From NCBI GenBank assembly GCA_905221605.1, contig CAJNDS010001374.1, positions 1 through 21,003 of the forward strand: DNA of 21,003 nucleotides. The letters are read 5' to 3'. Source of the DNA: Symbiodinium natans. Its lineage: Eukaryota > Sar > Dinophyceae > Suessiales > Symbiodiniaceae. The translations under genes were made by a program, and so were the position numbers. Below are positions 19,388 to 21,003 of this stretch, piece after piece (position 1 is the first letter of the stretch; each line of letters opens with the position of its first letter). Below the pieces are notes generated by a model. The model searched no databases. It was not told the origin of the DNA and worked only from the letters and a program-made list of their open reading frames with translations.

Positions 19388-19693
19388 GCCGGGGCAAGTT
19401 CAGGGTTTAGGGTTTAGGGTTGAGGGTTTAGGGTTTAGGGTTTAGGGGTTTAGGGGTTGGGGTTTAGGGTTTAGGGCTTAGGGCTTAGGGTTTAGGGTTT
19501 AGGGTTTAGGGTTTAGGGTTTAGAGTGCTGGTCGCGTGTTGTTGTTTAGTCAATGTTGAAGACCGAGTCTTAATCGTATGAGTGAGACTGTGCTGCCCTG
19601 CCTTTGTTCCAACGGCACGAAGAACCACCAACAGTTACCAAAGCCCAGAGGCCCAGAGGCCTTTCAGGACCCAGTCATTTTTGTTTTTGGGAG
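19388..19693 (+). other. Methyltransferase intron, GC-AG type, phase 0
   Basis: Donor TTCAG|GCCGGGGC and acceptor TTTTTGGGAG|GAGAAG. Splicing joins TPRYPVQ to EKLSALENTHDV, which gives an uninterrupted motif VI to VIII order. The length is 306 bp, a multiple of three, but the intron contains in-frame stops after 19417. It contains the TTTAGGG array. Confidence 0.65.
19403..19524 (+). repeat. Interstitial TTTAGGG (telomere-type) repeat
   Basis: About 17 units of TTTAGGG with variants TTGAGGG, TTTAGGGG, TTGGGG and CTTAGGG. Methyltransferase coding sequence lies on both sides (ending 19387, resuming 19694), so this is not a chromosome end. Confidence 0.95.
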
Positions 19694-20590
19694 GAGAAGC
19701 TCTCTGCCTTGGAGAACACGCACGACGTCTTCAGCATTGTGCTGTCTCCGATGATGCTTGGATGGCCAGTCAGGCGCACGCGTGTGTTTACTTGTGCCTT
19801 GAATCGTGAAACTATGGCGTGGTTTGGACCTCCTGCGTCTGAGATCTCTGCTCATTTCATGCAGTTCTTTGAAAGGAGCGTCGCAACAACCGGTGACATT
19901 TGCTTGGCTGCTAATGATGCAGAAGTTCGTGCGTACTTGTGTGAAATGGCACGGAAGCGAGGCTTTGAGTTGCCAGAGAACGTTCCTTTGGAGAATGTGC
20001 AGTTGCATCACATCTACGCACCAGGCCAGATGGTGCGACTTCAGTCCTACGAGCAGGATCGTCAGCGTCATCTGGCCGAGACGGTTGAGGTTGACCATGC
20101 TGCAGTTGGTGCTCTCAGTGCTGTCGACGCTGGCCCTAGTGCATGGTTTGCAGACCTGGAGCAGAATCTGGGCCAAGGTGCAAGCACTCCTTCAGAGATG
20201 CTGCCCTCGGCTCTGACTCATGGAACTTTGCACGCTTGGTCAGCAAACAGGCCGGTGCTGCCAATGGAACAGTTTCTGGCGCACGGGTTCAATGTCTTTC
20301 CAGACAGAAGCAAATGGAAACGTGCTTGCTTGATGACGGATGCTTTGTCCGATTTTTCTTCCTGCCAGCAGAAGAAGCTCCTTGGCAACGGCTGGCATTT
20401 GCCAGTGATTGCTTCATGGATGTTCTATATCATGGCGCACACTGTGAAGCTTGATCGCTCGGTGAGCATACAGCCTGAAAGAACCTTGCTCAGGAAGGGC
20501 GGCTCTAGCTTCTCTATCGGCCAGGGAAGTTCAACGCCAGACCTGTCTCTGGCTGCAGATTCCCAAGATGCCTCGGTGCAGGATGAGTAG
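19694..20590 (+). CDS. C5 cytosine DNA methyltransferase, C-terminal exon (motifs VIII to X, target recognition)
   Basis: The exon opens EKLSALENTHDVFSIVLSP, then WPVRRTRVFTCAL (residues ~327-339 of the joined protein), matching motif VIII QRRxR. A ~200-residue target-recognition region follows, including LTHGTLHAW and NRPVLPMEQFLAHGF, which resemble the motif IX area. KLLGNGWHLPVIASW (~532-546) is motif X, with GNGWHLP for the usual GNAV/GNGW. A short polar tail ends at TAG 20588-20590. The frame is open from 19604, but 19604-19693 has no ATG and is read as intron. Together with 14608-15252 and 19121-19387 this completes a ~602-residue enzyme with all the main motifs. Whether the split gene is still expressed is unknown. 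Confidence 0.8.
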   Translation, partial: EKLSALENTHDVFSIVLSPMMLGWPVRRTRVFTCALNRETMAWFGPPASEISAHFMQFFERSVATTGDICLAANDAEVRAYLCEMARKRGFELPENVPLENVQLHHIYAPGQMVRLQSYEQDRQRHLAETVEVDHAAVGALSAVDAGPSAWFADLEQNLGQGASTPSEMLPSALTHGTLHAWSANRPVLPMEQFLAHGFNVFPDRSKWKRACLMTDALSDFSSCQQKKLLGNGWHLPVIASWMFYIMAHTVKLDRSVSIQPERTLLRKGGSSFSIGQGSSTPDLSLAADSQDASVQDE

Positions 20591-21003
20591 CAGTGTCCGA
20601 ACTTCGGTCCGAAACAGAAGCAATAGCTGTGATTCATCGTGGGTAGTTTGCGACTTGCGACCTTGGCATTGCAGCCCTGCGTGAGTGTATCCTTGTCTGT
20701 GCTTTTGACTCACAACTTTTGCCTCACAGTGTACAGTCCATAGCTGAAGCACAGCGTGACAAGTGTGACGTGTCTTTTCATCACCGTGACAACAGCAAGA
20801 ACCAGGCCAGGGGCAGGGGAAGTAGCAGAAGGTAGAAGTCGAAATTAGACATCAGGTGACGGAAGTGAAGAAACCCACTGGCCCAGATCTTGCGTGACTT
20901 GCATGCCGCAGATGCGTCAGCCGGCAGATGGATGTGTCAGCAAAATCTTGCATGCCTATGCCTGCTTGCTTAGCTGCGCTGTCAGATGCAGCTGTGCGGG
21001 GGC
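20591..21003. other. 3' flank, nothing recognised
   Basis: These 413 bases after the methyltransferase stop show no gene or RNA signal. Only short stuttered words occur (TTTGCGACTTGCGACC near 20647, CGTGACAAGTGTGACGTG near 20754). Confidence 0.5.

Noticed and set aside
19403-19524. Chromosome end (telomere)
   Set aside because: Exons of the same gene flank it, and the repeat is short and degenerate.

Overview
The window looks like nuclear DNA of a dinoflagellate, most likely a Symbiodiniaceae-like or related species. This is inferred from several signals read together: long intron-poor reading frames; two introns with GC donor sites instead of GT; TTTAGGG-type repeats; a C5 DNA methyltransferase of a type I associate with dinoflagellates; a LINE carrying an endonuclease and reverse transcriptase; and non-coding DNA full of short stuttered words. 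No rRNA, tRNA, CRISPR or bacterial operon signal was seen.

Layout. (1) 1-1690: a tandem array of ~140 bp monomers, of which the first ~690 bp is a young 280 bp dimeric higher-order repeat. (2) 1922-3631 (-): an IS1595/ISXO2-like (Merlin-type) DDE transposase fused to an acidic tail, three SUMO-consensus-like sites and a C-terminal ZZ-like zinc finger. (3) 3733-4881: a ~200 bp direct repeat pair flanking a degenerate tandem repeat; one minus-strand reading frame crosses it. (4) 5105-7764: non-coding, rich in short repeated words and a G14 run. (5) 7765-13263 (+): two long reading frames that I join across a 426 bp GC-AG intron (10495-10920, containing a GA microsatellite) into one ~1690-residue protein with a hAT-like RNase H-fold transposase layout. 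(6) 13264-14607: non-coding, with a 20 bp minisatellite built on CTCGGAA. (7) 14608-20590 (+): a C5 cytosine DNA methyltransferase gene in three coding segments, broken by an antisense LINE of ~3.9 kb. (8) 20591-21003: nothing recognised.

The most interesting region is 14.6-20.6 kb. All the main methyltransferase motifs are present, but the coding sequence is interrupted between motif I and the catalytic-Cys motif IV by a 5'-truncated LINE on the opposite strand. The two methyltransferase parts end in the same codon phase on either side of the LINE, and short direct repeats mark the junction, as expected for a retrotransposon landing in an exon. As a result the 1341-codon LINE frame begins inside the methyltransferase exon: its first ~77-91 codons are antisense host sequence, not LINE. 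The LINE keeps a 2A-like motif upstream of its endonuclease and has a 3' stem-loop that includes its stop codon. The next methyltransferase intron carries the TTTAGGG repeat, so that repeat is interstitial rather than a chromosome end.

The window holds three separate mobile-element proteins and one gene apparently split by a fourth event. I see no evidence that they form one cooperating system.
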